Positions 46,760-58,572 are shown, counted from the stretch's first letter. The stretch is 64,000 bases of DNA from Aquanectria penicillioides (GCA_003415625.1 PYIU01000002.1:434001-498000), one strand, 5' to 3'. Notes: a model not told the origin generated them from the sequence alone. Made by a program: numbers and translations.

Positions 46760-48214
46760 TTATTCCCTTTGCTTCATTATAACTGGTGTTAACGTCCAAA
46801 GAACAAGCATACCTCCCAATAAGGCGACCATGATTGGCTGTAAACCGATTAACCCGGCCTTGGAGGCTATGGCACCCGTTAGAAAGGGGAAAGCCGCTGA
46901 CCCTGCCTGGCCTATGGTAGCTGTGAATCCTACCTCATCTTTAGCTAGATATCCTGGCGGCCTGCAATGAAGCCCAAACTCACCAATCGCAGCGACATGC
47001 AGATCCCTCGGTAATAGTTTCGTGAGAACAGATAGTCCCACGGGGAAAAAAGGCCCAATGACGAACCCAAGAAGGCTAATTGCGACGGCGTTGGCAGCAA
47101 TGTTTGGTACAAACCAGAAAAGGAACTGCATGCTCAGGGCAACGATGATGTAGACAAAGATCATGCGTCGTTCCCCAAGCTTGTTTGTTACATCAGCCAA
47201 AAAAACCCGGCCAAGCGTAAATCCACCCCAAAAGCCCGATACAATGTATCCAACTTGGCTCGGGGATCCATGGCGTACTGAGACCAAAAACTCCACAACC
47301 CAGCCTAGATCTTAGGTTAGTCCACAGAACAAAAGCAGTAAAGGGAGCCGGAATATAAGACACACCGCCAGCAGTAACTTCAGCCCCCACGTAAAGAAAG
47401 AAGAATGCACTGAGGATCCACACCGTCTTTTGCGACAGAGCTTGTTTTAACTGCTGGGTTGGATTACTTGCAGGCCGCGGCTAAGATACAGCGAACAGAT
47501 CAACGCTAAAATTAGAACTTAACAGCACGAGATTGAATGACCCCAAGCCCAGCAGTATTAAGTAATAATAATGCCAGTAAGGTGTGGTGGCGATTATGGT
47601 GGCAATCAGCGGGCTGACGAGGGCACCGAGTCCATAGGCCGAGTGCAGCACGCCCAACCATTTGTGTGCGTTATCCAAGTTTGCGACAAATGTATTAGCT
47701 TGAGCATCCTGGTATGCGATTCCCAATCCAGCGAAGAAGTATGAGCAGGCGAAGAGTGGGAACGGCGGTTGCCAAAAGTTGATGCCGTACGCCATAAGTT
47801 GACATACGGCGCCGACGGCAAAGGCGCCTCCCATGCCTAGCCGAGCGGTGATGTGAACATTTGTGAAGGCCGCTACGAGCCACCCAGAAAAGTTGACAAG
47901 GTAGACAATAGCCACAAACATATGATCGACATTGTATGAGGATTGGATATAGGGGATCAAAGCCCCTGTCGCAGCATCTAGTTAATGCGTGAGCGCAGGG
48001 CCGAGGGCGTTATGGAGAGAGACTCACCATTCATTCCCGCCAGCAGGACGGAAAAATTGACAGCCAGCAGTTTCCACTTGGGCAACCCGCCATCTTGACT
48101 TGCGAACTGCGGTGATTCAACTGGCGCATTCCCCAGTTGATCAAGCTCGATAGACCCCGGCGGAGTGCGGAGTGCCTCGAGCGGTCCCAACGTAGTCTCG
48201 CGAGTTGCACTCAT
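46760..48214 (-). CDS. MFS transporter, fucose-permease-like, with an in-frame TAG
   Basis: Exons 48214-48028, 47977-47366, 47304-46984 and 46929-46760 give 429 codons with introns of 50-61 nt. The helices are typical of fungal fucose-permease-like MFS proteins: KLLAVNFSVLLAGMNDAATGALIPYI, MAYGINFW, YFFAGLGIAYQDAQAN, HSAYGLGALVSPLIAT, FFFLYVGAEVTAGGWVVEFLV and GFWGGFTLGRVFL. A TAG at 47483-47481 interrupts the frame between the two six-helix halves (after LFAVS, before PRPASNPTQQ). It could be the acceptor of a 48-nt frame-neutral intron with a weak donor GTGCTG, or a real nonsense change. Substrate unknown. Confidence 0.75.
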
Positions 48215-49310
48215 TGTTGGGTGGCCGAGGAATCTGCAACACAGGACGCGATGTGCGACATTTAGGCCACGGCCCATTCGCCTGGCAAGCCTAGTCTATT
48301 TATCCCAATATGGCGAAATACAGTGGTGGGTGGGATTACCTGATGAGGCGATATCCAATTTGTGCTGCGGAGTCATGAACGAAGGACGCGCCACATGACA
48401 AATCAGATCCATGGAATAGACCCCGTTGGTACGTGATGCATTCAAGATAGTTTGGTCATGCGGCGATTTACCGTGCACAGGAGAAAAGACGAAGCCGAAG
48501 CCGAGAAACGAGAGCCAAAGAACAATTGAAGGAAGACGAATCAAGGAAATCATCATCGATCCACAACGTGCCCAAGTGTGCCAGGATGTGTTGTCGTGTC
48601 GTATCCGGTGGGGCCTATGGCGTCGCTGTATCAATCCATCGCGGAAGGATTGGCTCTTCAACACGCTTGTCAACATTCTCGATATAGAGCCTCAGATTTA
48701 GGCCGAAGGCTTGAGGATATGGACGGTATTAACCATCTAATATTTTGTTACCAAGACGGATTCTTGTCAATTAAGCTTACTGTTGTGCGCTAGCTGGTTG
48801 GCCAGTCGAATTGATGAGCGGCTGTATAGTTGTTCCTCAGCGCGTTGACGCCTATAAGTCATGTCCGAGCAGAGGTTTCCAAATGCACAAGCACAAATTT
48901 TCGTAGGCTTGGATCACCAATGGCATGATGAACTTCTCATGTCGTCCCATTAAAGAAATAGTGACTTGGGACTGCATCTCGATAATTAGGTCTCTCTGTT
49001 TTGCTGCGAGGTCATCGCTTGTCCTATGCCTTGCACTCTTCACCGCATTGTTGCCGCCACACGATGCGCCTAGGCATCGCCTCAATGATGGCCTTCCGAA
49101 AAACACCACCAGAAACATGACACTCGATGGAACCCGGGTTGATGGTCACCAGCGCAAACAGTGTTGGCAGGTGTAGAGGCTCACCGTGTCATTTTGCCAC
49201 GCTTGACCGCCCTAGGCTTGTCAGATTGTTGATGCCTGTTTGGCATGAAACATGGGTTGCTCTTCGGCTACGATGTTGAATTTTCTCGATGCTCATGCGA
49301 ATTGAAGAAG
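48215..49310. other. Intergenic between divergent genes
   Basis: About 1.1 kb with only short frames lacking recognisable domains. It should contain the promoters of the MFS gene on the left and of the HeLo-like/pseudokinase gene on the right. Confidence 0.5.
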
Positions 49311-51489
49311 ATGCCAGTCGCTGTGAAAATTGTGCATTTATATTTGCTTTGTGTCGAAGTGATTGCTTTCTTCATCGACTCCAAAGCCCACTCTGAGAAT
49401 ACCACTGCGCTACAACATGAGCTCTCAGTTCAACTTTGTGCTCTCAAGGCATGGGGCGCATATTGGCATATCGAAATCAAATCCTCATCCAACAAGAATG
49501 ATATCACAAATGCCTTGACAAACTCTGTAGGAAAAATCGAGACGTACTTGAGGGGCAATTTTCATCGGGCCCTTGGAATTGCACAGGCTCTCCATAGGAT
49601 TGGAGAGTTATTGACGTGCGAAAAGGAGTTGAGTCGGTATGGTATCACTCTCAAGCCGCTGACCGAGGCTACTTCGTTAAATGTGAGTCTAGATAAATGA
49701 ATATGTTTCTTTCTAAATATCGGTCAACTAATATATTCACGACTAGGATGCGTCCAAAGTTGACCACACCGGACGCGGCTTGGGCAATTTCCTCGGTTCC
49801 TTCGAACGAGAAACTACAACCTGGGATCATTTGGAAAACGAGACTATACAAGCATATGCTCAGCTAAATTTGGGCGTCATAGCACTGCGGAAGCTCCGAT
49901 TAGCTGCTGTCGATGAAACCAAACTTAAGCCTTTGATTACAGCCATCCGTCCCTGCATCGACGACATGTGGAGAACGTGCCCCGATGGAGCTGTCGACAC
50001 TCTGAAAATCCTTCTGATCTTGTACTATATTTCTACACATTCTGAGCCAATTGGTCAGCCACCGGTGAAACAAGAAACAAACCCGGCAAATGTCAAGATC
50101 CACGAAAACATCCAATCGCCATCCCTCCGAGCCAATAGCCTTCTAGAACAAATTATCCAACTCAATACAGAAGTACAAAAAGGATGTCTTCAACCTCTTT
50201 CGAGCTCTGACATGGACGACCTCTTTGTCACAGATAAGAGAAACCTAGATATAGGGGCGGGAACCACCGCGAGTCTCGCGGTGTTGTCACCGACAGACCA
50301 CATGGTCTTCGTTGAAAGATACTCTTACATACGGGATGGTCATGTGTGTCAAGTTGAATTGAATGATCTTATAAAACTTGGACGGTCGATTCATCGCCGG
50401 CCTAATTTAGAAGACTTTCTGTGTCTACATTTACACGGCCTGGTCCAGACGGACGACATGTTGGAATTCCTCTACGAACTCCCTCCAAGCGTGGTGGCTC
50501 GATTTCCCGGTGTTCCTTCAGACACCATGATCTCAAGGAAGCCAGTCAATCTCTCTGAAGTAATTGGGTCCCAAACTAGCTCTTCTGGTGGTGACTGGGT
50601 CCCTCCTCTCGATTTGCGTTTCACGATCGCTAGGAAACTTATCCACGCAATTCTTCTTCTGCATTTCGGTGGCTTCTTACACAAAGGTATCCGATTACAG
50701 AGCATCAAGTTCTTTCAAAACCGCCAAGAAACAAATACTTGTCTGAACCAGCCCGAGGGAATGCCAGATCTCAACCACCCATACTTAGTGGGATATTTGG
50801 GGACTAGACCGGAGGAAATATGCGCATCAGCTCCAGAGCCTAGGGCGTCATCAACTTCAACGTCCTCGTATAAAAAGAGCAGTGATGATCCTCTTGGATT
50901 TAGTGTCTCGAGTCAAAGTCGGGGCCGCTGGCCCTTTCACCAAAGGTCCAGAGTCAAAGCCTGGCTAAAAGGTCTTCAAGCGTGGCTTGGACGCGGCAAA
51001 TCTCCGAGACAAAATCTAGATGGTGATTATTTTAACAAGCACAAGCGCATGCTTATTGATCCTCACGCACAATCATCGGATCTACCTCCAGGGTTCGATG
51101 TCGGAACTCGTCATCAACGACTTTTACAGTACAATCGACGGGAGAAATTTAACCACCCCGCTAAGCGCGCATCCCCAAGTGAACCCCACTGTGCTGAATT
51201 TGAGTTGTACTCATTAGGAGTCGTCCTTCTAGCTATTGGCCTGTGGTCCCAACTTGAGGTGGAGTTTCTTGAGGTGGAGCGGGAACTAAACAAAGCCGGT
51301 GTGGCGGGGTCTTCTGCATTCCGAGATTCTCTTGCCCAGATGGGCAAAGAGAAACTGGAAGGATCTTGTGGAGATATTTATGCAAATCTTGTCTTTGAGT
51401 GTCTTTCGATAGGCCCCTCTGAGCCGAAGGAGACTTTAACAGCCCTGTACACAACGCTTTTAGTTGGAATAGCTCACTGTCAGATGTAA
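49311..51489 (+). CDS. HeLo-like N-terminal domain fused to a kinase-like (pseudokinase) domain
   Basis: Exons 49311-49682 and 49747-51489 join across a 64-nt intron to 704 residues. Residues 1-140 look like the helical HeLo-type domain of fungal cell-death proteins. They show a hydrophobic first helix (VKIVHLYLLCVEVIAFFIDS), then ELSVQLCALKAWGAYW and LHRIGELLTCEKELSRYGI. Residues 320-700 resemble the degenerate kinase fold common in these fungal proteins. Signs are RFTIARKLIHAILLLHFGGF, LHKGIRLQSIKFF in place of the HRD loop, YLVGYLGTRPEE and FELYSLGVVLLAIGLWSQLE. No VAIK, HRD or DFG was seen, so it is probably inactive as a kinase. By analogy the HeLo part may be a membrane-targeting death domain; this is inference from distant resemblance. 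Confidence 0.6.
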
Positions 51490-52119
51490 ATAATTGCAAC
51501 TTTTTGGAAACTTTCTGTAGATGAGAGCAGACTTTTGAGAAAATGTAGTAGATTGACTTTAACGGTGAGGCCATAGGATAGGCAAATTTTGCGCCATGTT
51601 ATCAAAATTTCATGCATACGTTATATATATCTAGAATCCTTGCAATTCAATGCCTCCGGGACATGGTGTGGTCACAGTATCACTCTGTCTTGACCATCGT
51701 CAATAGATCGGAAGCCGGATCTCCAACCGACGCTAATTCAAATGGGATCGGGAATAGTTTGTCCGTTAGAAATCCGATTGGAGGCGTTTGGGCCTTATTG
51801 ATGGTCTCAGCGGCACCAGACAGCATATTATGCCCAATATAGTTGTTCCATTAAGAATACTAAGGCGGAGGAGGCGCCTATTGGAATTAAAATACCGGTA
51901 AGTCCGATAAGTACCTTTATTATAACGGTTGAATGATACACCCTGCACGCCGCTGACAATAATGGAGTGAATCAAAGGCTAATATACCTCATCACCACTC
52001 ATTCTCACCATGTTGAGCTCGCAACGGTATAGAGTCAATTTATCACAAATTCGAAGTGACGAATAGCTACTTCGTTCCTAGATGGATTAAATTCGAATCA
52101 TTTTCTGTTACTTTTTCCA
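51490..52119. other. Intergenic between convergent genes
   Basis: The 3' ends of two convergent genes flank this region. No gene was seen. Confidence 0.5.
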
Positions 52120-52899
52120 TCACTCAATGCTCCCATCGGCGGGGATATCTGTTCTATCAATTGCCTTCCAGACGAAAATAGACATAGTAATGATTTGGAT
52201 CGCACCACCCACTCCAGCAGTCCAGAACCCCAAGGCACCGTTCCATGCCACTGCTCCGCTTCTGACGCAATGTACTCCCAGTGCGGGCCAAAAAGTCAGA
52301 GTTAGCCCAGATGTGAACAACGCGAGCCAGGGCGGGAATAGAGGTCGTGGCCTTGGATCAAGCAGAATCGCGTACGAGAAAGCAAGATCTTGTGCTAAGA
52401 GACTTGCGAAGGGCATGGCAAACAAAATCCAACTCAGGTCATTGAGAAGCTGCGTCAATTCCGGTGGACGTTCCAGCCGATAGGCTGTTGTTGCGAAGAA
52501 ATATGCGGGGAGAACCAAAAACAAGCCTCCGAGACAACCTCCAAGTAGTTGGGCGTGCAGGACCGTTTTCGGGACTCCCGGGATCCGAGAAAGTTGGCCG
52601 GATACGGCAGATGTAAACATTGGGTAAAAGAAGCCAACAAATGTCATTAGAGCAGACCCGGCCTTAATTCCTGTCTCATGCTTTTCGTAGTGCCTCACCA
52701 CACGTTCAGGCGACCGAGTAGGGGGAATGGGTGGGAGGAATCCCGCGCCTGGGAGGCCGAGGAAAAAAAACAAAATAGCGAGCGGTCCGCATAGAGCTGC
52801 GAATTTGCTAAATGCAGCATTGGAGATTCGCATCCTCGCGAGTTTCTTCTCCTGAGTGGCCTGCTGGACCGATTGCTGACTCGAGTCTTCGTTCGACAT
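52120..52899 (-). CDS. Multi-pass membrane protein of unknown function
   Basis: A single exon gives 259 residues from the ATG at 52899 (an in-frame ATG at 52956 would add 19). I do not recognise the family by name. A polar, Gln-rich N-terminus (SSQQSVQQATQEKKLARMR) precedes about six hydrophobic segments: CGPLAILFFFLGLPGAGF, SALMTFVGFFYPMFTS, LGGCLGGLFLVLPAYFFA, LSWILFAMPFASLLAQDLAF, WLALFTSGLTLTFWPALGV and AGVGGAIQIITMSIFVW. The spacing SPERVVRHYEKHETG between the first two segments looks conserved-type. No transporter signature or catalytic motif is visible. Confidence 0.7.
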   Translation of the reverse strand: MSNEDSSQQSVQQATQEKKLARMRISNAAFSKFAALCGPLAILFFFLGLPGAGFLPPIPPTRSPERVVRHYEKHETGIKAGSALMTFVGFFYPMFTSAVSGQLSRIPGVPKTVLHAQLLGGCLGGLFLVLPAYFFATTAYRLERPPELTQLLNDLSWILFAMPFASLLAQDLAFSYAILLDPRPRPLFPPWLALFTSGLTLTFWPALGVHCVRSGAVAWNGALGFWTAGVGGAIQIITMSIFVWKAIDRTDIPADGSIE

Positions 52900-54713
52900 G
52901 TTGTTATGGTTGTGCTTGGATCCTGCTACTATCCGTTTGATAGTCGTGGATGTCAACGCTTTTCAGCGTGATATATACTCTGAGGAATGTCTCCGGAGTA
53001 CAATTACCCGCCGGACCGGTATAGTCTAGAGGCCCCGGGATGACTAGGCCTGTTTCGGGCGGCTAGCAACTACGCCGCTCCGGCTTCTAATCAGCAGCGG
53101 GAGGTTTACTACCTCTGCCGCATTCGATTATGAGTATTTTAGATCTAACGCCAGCCATGCTTTAATGGTGATTACATACTTCCACAAGCGCAAAAGTGGG
53201 GGGTCTGAGGCTAGCCTGCATTACAAGTAATATTTAGCCTCCAAAAGAGGCAGAGACGATCAGTACCGATGATAAGGGACCCCCTAACATCGTGATAAGT
53301 CTAGAAAAAGCTTTAGATCTAAAAAAAACAGCCGAGAAGATATCATGGGTCCTTCTGCATTCACTGGTCGCAATGAAGAAAAGACTAGTATGAACACTGA
53401 TGAGAGTCAACACCAAGTACCCTCATGACAAGCCGCAGCATCCAAGGCACAAAGTTGGACTGGTCCAAAGGGGACTTTAAAAGCAAGCCACTGGATCCAG
53501 CTGAGACAACCGTCAAAATTTATGCAATCGGGCCCATCAGTACTTTCAACTATCTGCTTCAGAGTGAGGAGCGGGTCTTCTAGCTCTGGGGATACTCTAA
53601 AGTGATACCGTAAAAACTCAGCAAATTCGACCGCCTTGGCGTCGACGGGATCTCCATTTTTTACAATAAAAAGAAAGTTCTCTGTCACATAATAGGTTGT
53701 GTGTACTTTTTCTGCACTTTCTTGAAGAAACTAAGGTGGTCGAATTTGCTGAGTTTTTACGGTATTTGATGGCTCGGGAGTGGATTCTCCTCGGCAGGCT
53801 GACGACTACAAGAAAGAAACTAGGGCCTTGATCTCAGAGAGCGTCGCGGTAGGCATCAAGAGTGGGCTGGGAGTCATACTAGCTATGGTCACACCCTCCC
53901 TCGGCTGTGTCTTCTCTCGTCATGAGGGCAATAATAACGACCCAGTGTGGTGCCAAAGGAATAACATGCTCAACCTGGGCCAGGACGGGCAATGGGGCAC
54001 GGTTGACACAGCCTTTTCTGTCGCCAAAATCTACCTAAGATGAGGGGGAAAGGCAAGGCAGCTCGAAGGGTGATCAAATTGACTACGTCCTAGACGGTCC
54101 GTGTTCATAAGCAGTAGCTCAACGCCTTTATCATTGGTGGGGAGGCTGACCGGAGGGATGGCGAAAAAGGCTGAATTGCACGGGGTTGTGTTGGGACTAA
54201 ATAGAAAATGTGACTCGGAAAAATAAAATAAGAAAATCATAATGTGAATTTTGTGTTCTTCTGCTATCTTGTTGGTGCGATGCAATCGTGGTGTGTCGTC
54301 CAAGGCCTCCATCATAAGGCGGAGCTGTCCACCTCGGAGCAACAAGCAAAATGGATTAATGCTCACCCCCGCACTAAAAAAGAACGGCGATTATGGTGTG
54401 TCGTCACAGCCGCCTTTACTGGGGACAAATCAAACAATCTCCACTCAGCCGCCATGGGAAGGTCGTGACAGGGTCAGGACCCCATGCACAGCCACAGGCA
54501 GAATCATTGCCAGCATCGCGACAGAACGAGACGATGGTTCGCGTTGGCGCCATAAAAGTCCCGGGACTCGCATCAAGGATGTAAGCGCCTCTCGGTAAAC
54601 AGGACCGTCCTTGAATCGCTCTCTTCCATCCACAATGGACTCGCCAGATGCCATGACAGTCACCCAGATCCAGACCTGCGGCGATGCCCGCCAGACGGCG
54701 CCATCGTCAAGCA
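52900..54713. other. Gene-poor region with rearranged fragments
   Basis: Apart from the inverted repeat described separately, the region has short frames only. The minus-strand frame at 53688-53407 (LFIVKNGDPVDAKAVEFAEF) and the plus-strand frame at 53780-54043 are too short and motif-free to call. It may hold debris of a rearranged gene. Confidence 0.4.
53605..53765. repeat. Perfect 28-bp inverted repeat (arms 53605-53632 and 53738-53765)
   Basis: The left arm starts ataccgtaaaaactcag and the right arm ends ctgagtttttacggtat. The arms are exact reverse complements over 28 bp, with a 105-bp spacer. The match continues imperfectly inward for a few bases. Both arms encode VEFAEFLRY when read from their own side, so this looks like an inverted duplication of a coding fragment. 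A transcript across it could fold into a hairpin. Confidence 0.8.
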
Positions 54714-55641
54714 ATGCTCTCCGGCTTCTTCTATCACCCTTTGCTCCGTACGTCCACCGCTGTTTCTTCCCGGGAATGCGGGGCAGATCGATTACGAACG
54801 CTTAGCGCGACGGGACAAGTTGTCTTGTCTGAGCACGCGAATCACCACCGATATTGGGAGCATTGTCGGACTGCACGAGTATCGGAACGAACGCAAAGAA
54901 AGCAACGTCGTCGTTGTTTTCGCTCACGGCAATACCCGATCAACCCGTTTTATGAAGGAAATCGTTCAGCGGTTCCTGGGGTGCGAAATCAAAGCCGTGG
55001 TCGGCCGAGATTTCGTTGGATATGACATGAGTTCCCAAGTTCCCTACCGCAACGGCGCCATCGAAATCGCGGCTCACGCCAACGATGCATCAGTTCTCGA
55101 CGAACTGGAAAAGAGGTTCCCCGATTGTCAATTCATCCTCTGCGGTCGCTCGATTGGCACATTTTTTTGGGCTCAGCACCTGAATCATCCCAAAGTGATC
55201 GGGGCTATTGGCATTGTCCCGCTTACGAGCCCCATATCAGTCATACGACATGTCATAGAGACCAAAGTCCCAAAGCCGCTTCGACCTAGCCTGAGACTGA
55301 CTGATCTTTCAAAAGTCTCGCGTGTGCTAGCCGAGACAGCATTTCCCTGCGGTTACACTTCGCCGGACATGCCCGGGTTCACCACGCATGGCTTCGACGT
55401 TGACACATTTGATTCCGGCATCCAAGGCAAAACGATCGTTCTATTTCCAAGCGCCGACGATGAGTTGATCCCTGTAGGAAATTTAACGGAGCTCCGTTCC
55501 GACCTAGAAAAGTTGGAATGTGATGTTACAGTTACGTGGACCGAGGGTGGACACAGAGCATTGCCCAATGCTGATCAACTACGGGAAGCAGTAGACCACA
55601 TCGTGCGGAAGGCACAAAGAGAAGGCAATCAAGGAGTTTAG
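54714..55641 (+). CDS. Alpha/beta hydrolase
   Basis: A short first exon (54714-54747) joins 54806-55641 across a 58-nt intron (GTACGT..CTTAG) to give 289 residues. An ATG at 54684 in the same frame is an alternative start. The hydrolase core shows the oxyanion region VVVFAHGNTRSTRFM, the nucleophile elbow FILCGRSIGTFFWAQ (GxSxG), the acid loop VLFPSADDELIPVGN and the catalytic His in TWTEGGHRALPNA. The triad Ser-Asp-His is thus complete. Substrate unknown. The main frame has no ATG before FMKEIV without the first exon, which supports the spliced model. Confidence 0.78.
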
Positions 55642-56082
55642 CAGTGAAGCTCTCTGGGAACTAACGGCGTACGGGTAATTTTACTTGAAACTAGCGGGAA
55701 ACGAGACATGATTTACGACAACACTGCTATTTGGATACCATGATGGTAACAATGTAATATACAAAGCTTTGAAATCAAGCAACATAAACTTGAACCAATA
55801 AATAATTATTGAACGTTTATTCCAAGTTTAAAGAAAAATTGCCCAGTGCCTGTTCCAAATTCGTATCTGAACCATGGGTTGTAGATTACGCTCGCTTCCT
55901 GTCAGCACTAGCACTGCCACGAATCCCTGTTGAGGTTGGAGGTCTGGCTAAATAGCTATCAGATTCCAGAGTCATCAAGAAATACTCACAGTGAAAACGG
56001 AGGCACAGTGTAAGTATCCTGCTGCTTGCAAAAATGCGTATCCTACCAAAGTCCCAATTACTCCGCCCGACTCCTCGGCTAT

Positions 56083-58572
56083 CTAAAATGCAATTCTCCT
56101 TGGCAAGGCTTCTTGTCCAGCTAAATCAACACTGAGGTTAATTATGTAACGGTCATTCAAGTCCCCTCCTTCGCCCTCGTGCAAAGGACTCCTCTTTGTT
56201 TCCATCGAAGCTTCGACTGCGCATTTTAAACAAGCCAGTCCTGTGTAGTTTAGCAACGTCACTGGGTTGACTGATACTGCCAAAGCAATGTTCTTCTTTA
56301 GGTGGGTGCCTAGGACAGTCGTAAGGTGGATGTTTCCAGGCTTCTTTCCCCCATCCTCTGCCCTTGGGAGTCTGCGAGAGATATCTCGAACCTCATCGGG
56401 CCACCTTCCTACAATCTCATCCATTGTATGCATCTTAATTGCCAATGAATCCAAGTCAGGAAGACAGTCTTGATGTTCACAACTGGTCCCTGGTGTCACC
56501 CTGATAGCTGCATTTAGCGCATCACTGGGATCCACAACTCGGCGGTGGGATCTGGTTTTGATGCGGAGAAGTAGGCGATAAAAGCGGTCATCTATTTGGC
56601 ACAGAATTGTATCGCTTTCCACGTTTTCCATATCCTCGGCCACTTGAAGGTCATGTTCAGAGGTCAGCTCTGGTTTCTTGTTGCGAGAGCAAAAGTCTAG
56701 AGTATGCTCAGTCATCTCTGTCATGATGATTGCAAAGTTCTCTTCAACGCTTCGAAACTGATACAGTTGATTGTCCCTTTTTGTGACGACACCAATTCGG
56801 CCTTTCAACCCGATTAGCCTTAGGCATCCCAGCACAGAAATCTCTTGCGTCAGATCAAGCCAAGGCGCTTGGGCAGCCAAGTTACCATACTGGATGGCCC
56901 CAACTGCAGATTCACCAATGCTTGAGCGCGCCTCCGAGTCGAGCTCCTGGTATGGGCAACCGAGGTATACACAAGCAGCTAGTGAAAACCATGTGTTCCA
57001 TTCCAATTTGTTCTCACAGACCAATTCCAGGAGAAGCAACGCAACCCCTTCAATCATTGGGTACGTATTAGAAACGGATGATACTTCACTGACACTGAAG
57101 CCATCTGCTATACCGTGTGCCACAAGCATGAGGGTCTCTTCAAGAGCTATGCGCTTAAGGCACCCGGGTCTCAAGGCTTTGGTGGCTTCCAGACCTGAAC
57201 AATCTGGGCATAAACAATCGGCTGAGACTTTGGTAGTGAGGTCTTCGAGAACCGGAAAGTATTCAGTAATAAGCTTTAGTCTGCGTTCCATATTCCAACT
57301 TGCGAACTGTTCAGGTGTATCAGACCTAGCCAGGAAAACCACTTGCGGTGCCACCGAGCTACCCCATTGCAATGTGACCATTTCTGGGACTCTAGAGAAA
57401 GCCTTTGACACCGTCAATTCATTCAAACCAGCTTCTTTGCCTGGTTTGGCGCTGAAACCGAGACTTGAAAAGTCTTCTTGTGCTGACAGAGACACGGACA
57501 ATAACCAACGCATCATAACCTGAGCAGACCATTTCACCAGTATTTGAGGCACCTTATTCCACATAGGGCTATCATTGTGATATACCCGTGGAATTTCGTA
57601 GATCTTTTGCCTGATACCAGGCTGCGGTGGATAATCTGAGAAGTCAAAGGAACAAAAGCCCGACAAAAACTCTTCAAACTTGCCAGAGATGTGACGAAGA
57701 ATCTCGTATTTCTCATCTCCGTCAAAACCACATCCACGCTCCTCGGGGCAGTTCTTTGCTACTTGAATCTCGAGCTCCCTTTCTGAGTCTCCTAAGCAGG
57801 TTGTATAGACAATGTGCCCACTCAGCGTAACAACTATTTTTCCATCATAGTGCAGGAGTAGCCAAAGGGTAACATCTCGGAGAAAATGGTCAGTCTTCAA
57901 GATGGCTTTCGATAGGCAATGGGTATAAATCGTATTAGTGATGGTGGCAAAATCTTCTGGGTTTAGGTAATGGCCTGTAGGGCAAAGGGAGAGAAGCTCA
58001 TCTGGCAGTGGAATAGTGTCACAACCAGCATTGACAACGTTGAACCATACACTGGAAACAATTTTTCGTACCACCGCCCGGGTTTTGGTATGCTCGGGGC
58101 CATACATGGCTCCTCCAAACATTGACGGACGGTGTCTCGGAGGAGAGCTTCCCGATCTTAGGATAACCTCGGTTAGTGAATCTGTCACCAGGTTATCGTC
58201 CCTGTGGTGCTGGAAAAGACACGCAACGGTCGACACAATCCAGCTCAAGTTTGGGTCACCCGCCATCAGTCGGCCTAGCGAGCCAGATTGTTGTAGAAAT
58301 AGTGGCCCCGCGGGTACGATTTCAAGGTTGTGAATAACTTGATCAAAAAAGCGTTGACCATTCTGATTTGCGATTACGAGGCCTCTAGCTTTCTCCATGC
58401 AGTCGAGGAGCTCATACTGGTTCAGCTTTTCTCGGCCCAGCCACTGGCCTATTTCCCATGCACCTTTCAACAGCGTGCTGGAAGATGATGTTGCTTTAAG
58501 CAGAACCGTGGTCAAGTCGATTGCTCTAGCCGCAAGATCGAGTGTGCCAACCTGTGTATTTGACGACGCCAT
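56083..58572 (-). CDS. Large uncharacterised fungal protein
   Basis: From ATG 58572 the open frame gives 829 residues. I do not recognise its family. It has no signal peptide or transmembrane helix. A CLCPDCSG cysteine pair lies near residue 450, and an EHQDCLPDLD segment lies towards the C-terminus. The frame stops at 56083 in a TTTTAG that would also serve as a splice acceptor. Downstream the same strand continues open (IAEESGGVIGTLVGYAFLQ) and then through a plausible second intron to a stop near 55828. The true C-terminus may therefore be longer and different. Residue make-up resembles large fungal proteins of unknown function found near heterokaryon-incompatibility genes, but this is only an impression. 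Confidence 0.7.
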   Translation of the reverse strand: MASSNTQVGTLDLAARAIDLTTVLLKATSSSSTLLKGAWEIGQWLGREKLNQYELLDCMEKARGLVIANQNGQRFFDQVIHNLEIVPAGPLFLQQSGSLGRLMAGDPNLSWIVSTVACLFQHHRDDNLVTDSLTEVILRSGSSPPRHRPSMFGGAMYGPEHTKTRAVVRKIVSSVWFNVVNAGCDTIPLPDELLSLCPTGHYLNPEDFATITNTIYTHCLSKAILKTDHFLRDVTLWLLLHYDGKIVVTLSGHIVYTTCLGDSERELEIQVAKNCPEERGCGFDGDEKYEILRHISGKFEEFLSGFCSFDFSDYPPQPGIRQKIYEIPRVYHNDSPMWNKVPQILVKWSAQVMMRWLLSVSLSAQEDFSSLGFSAKPGKEAGLNELTVSKAFSRVPEMVTLQWGSSVAPQVVFLARSDTPEQFASWNMERRLKLITEYFPVLEDLTTKVSADCLCPDCSGLEATKALRPGCLKRIALEETLMLVAHGIADGFSVSEVSSVSNTYPMIEGVALLLLELVCENKLEWNTWFSLAACVYLGCPYQELDSEARSSIGESAVGAIQYGNLAAQAPWLDLTQEISVLGCLRLIGLKGRIGVVTKRDNQLYQFRSVEENFAIIMTEMTEHTLDFCSRNKKPELTSEHDLQVAEDMENVESDTILCQIDDRFYRLLLRIKTRSHRRVVDPSDALNAAIRVTPGTSCEHQDCLPDLDSLAIKMHTMDEIVGRWPDEVRDISRRLPRAEDGGKKPGNIHLTTVLGTHLKKNIALAVSVNPVTLLNYTGLACLKCAVEASMETKRSPLHEGEGGDLNDRYIINLSVDLAGQEALPRRIAF

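Noticed and set aside
56771..57523. Plus-strand frame of 250 codons inside the large uncharacterised gene
   Set aside because: Antisense shadow with Ser/Thr-rich, motif-free translation.
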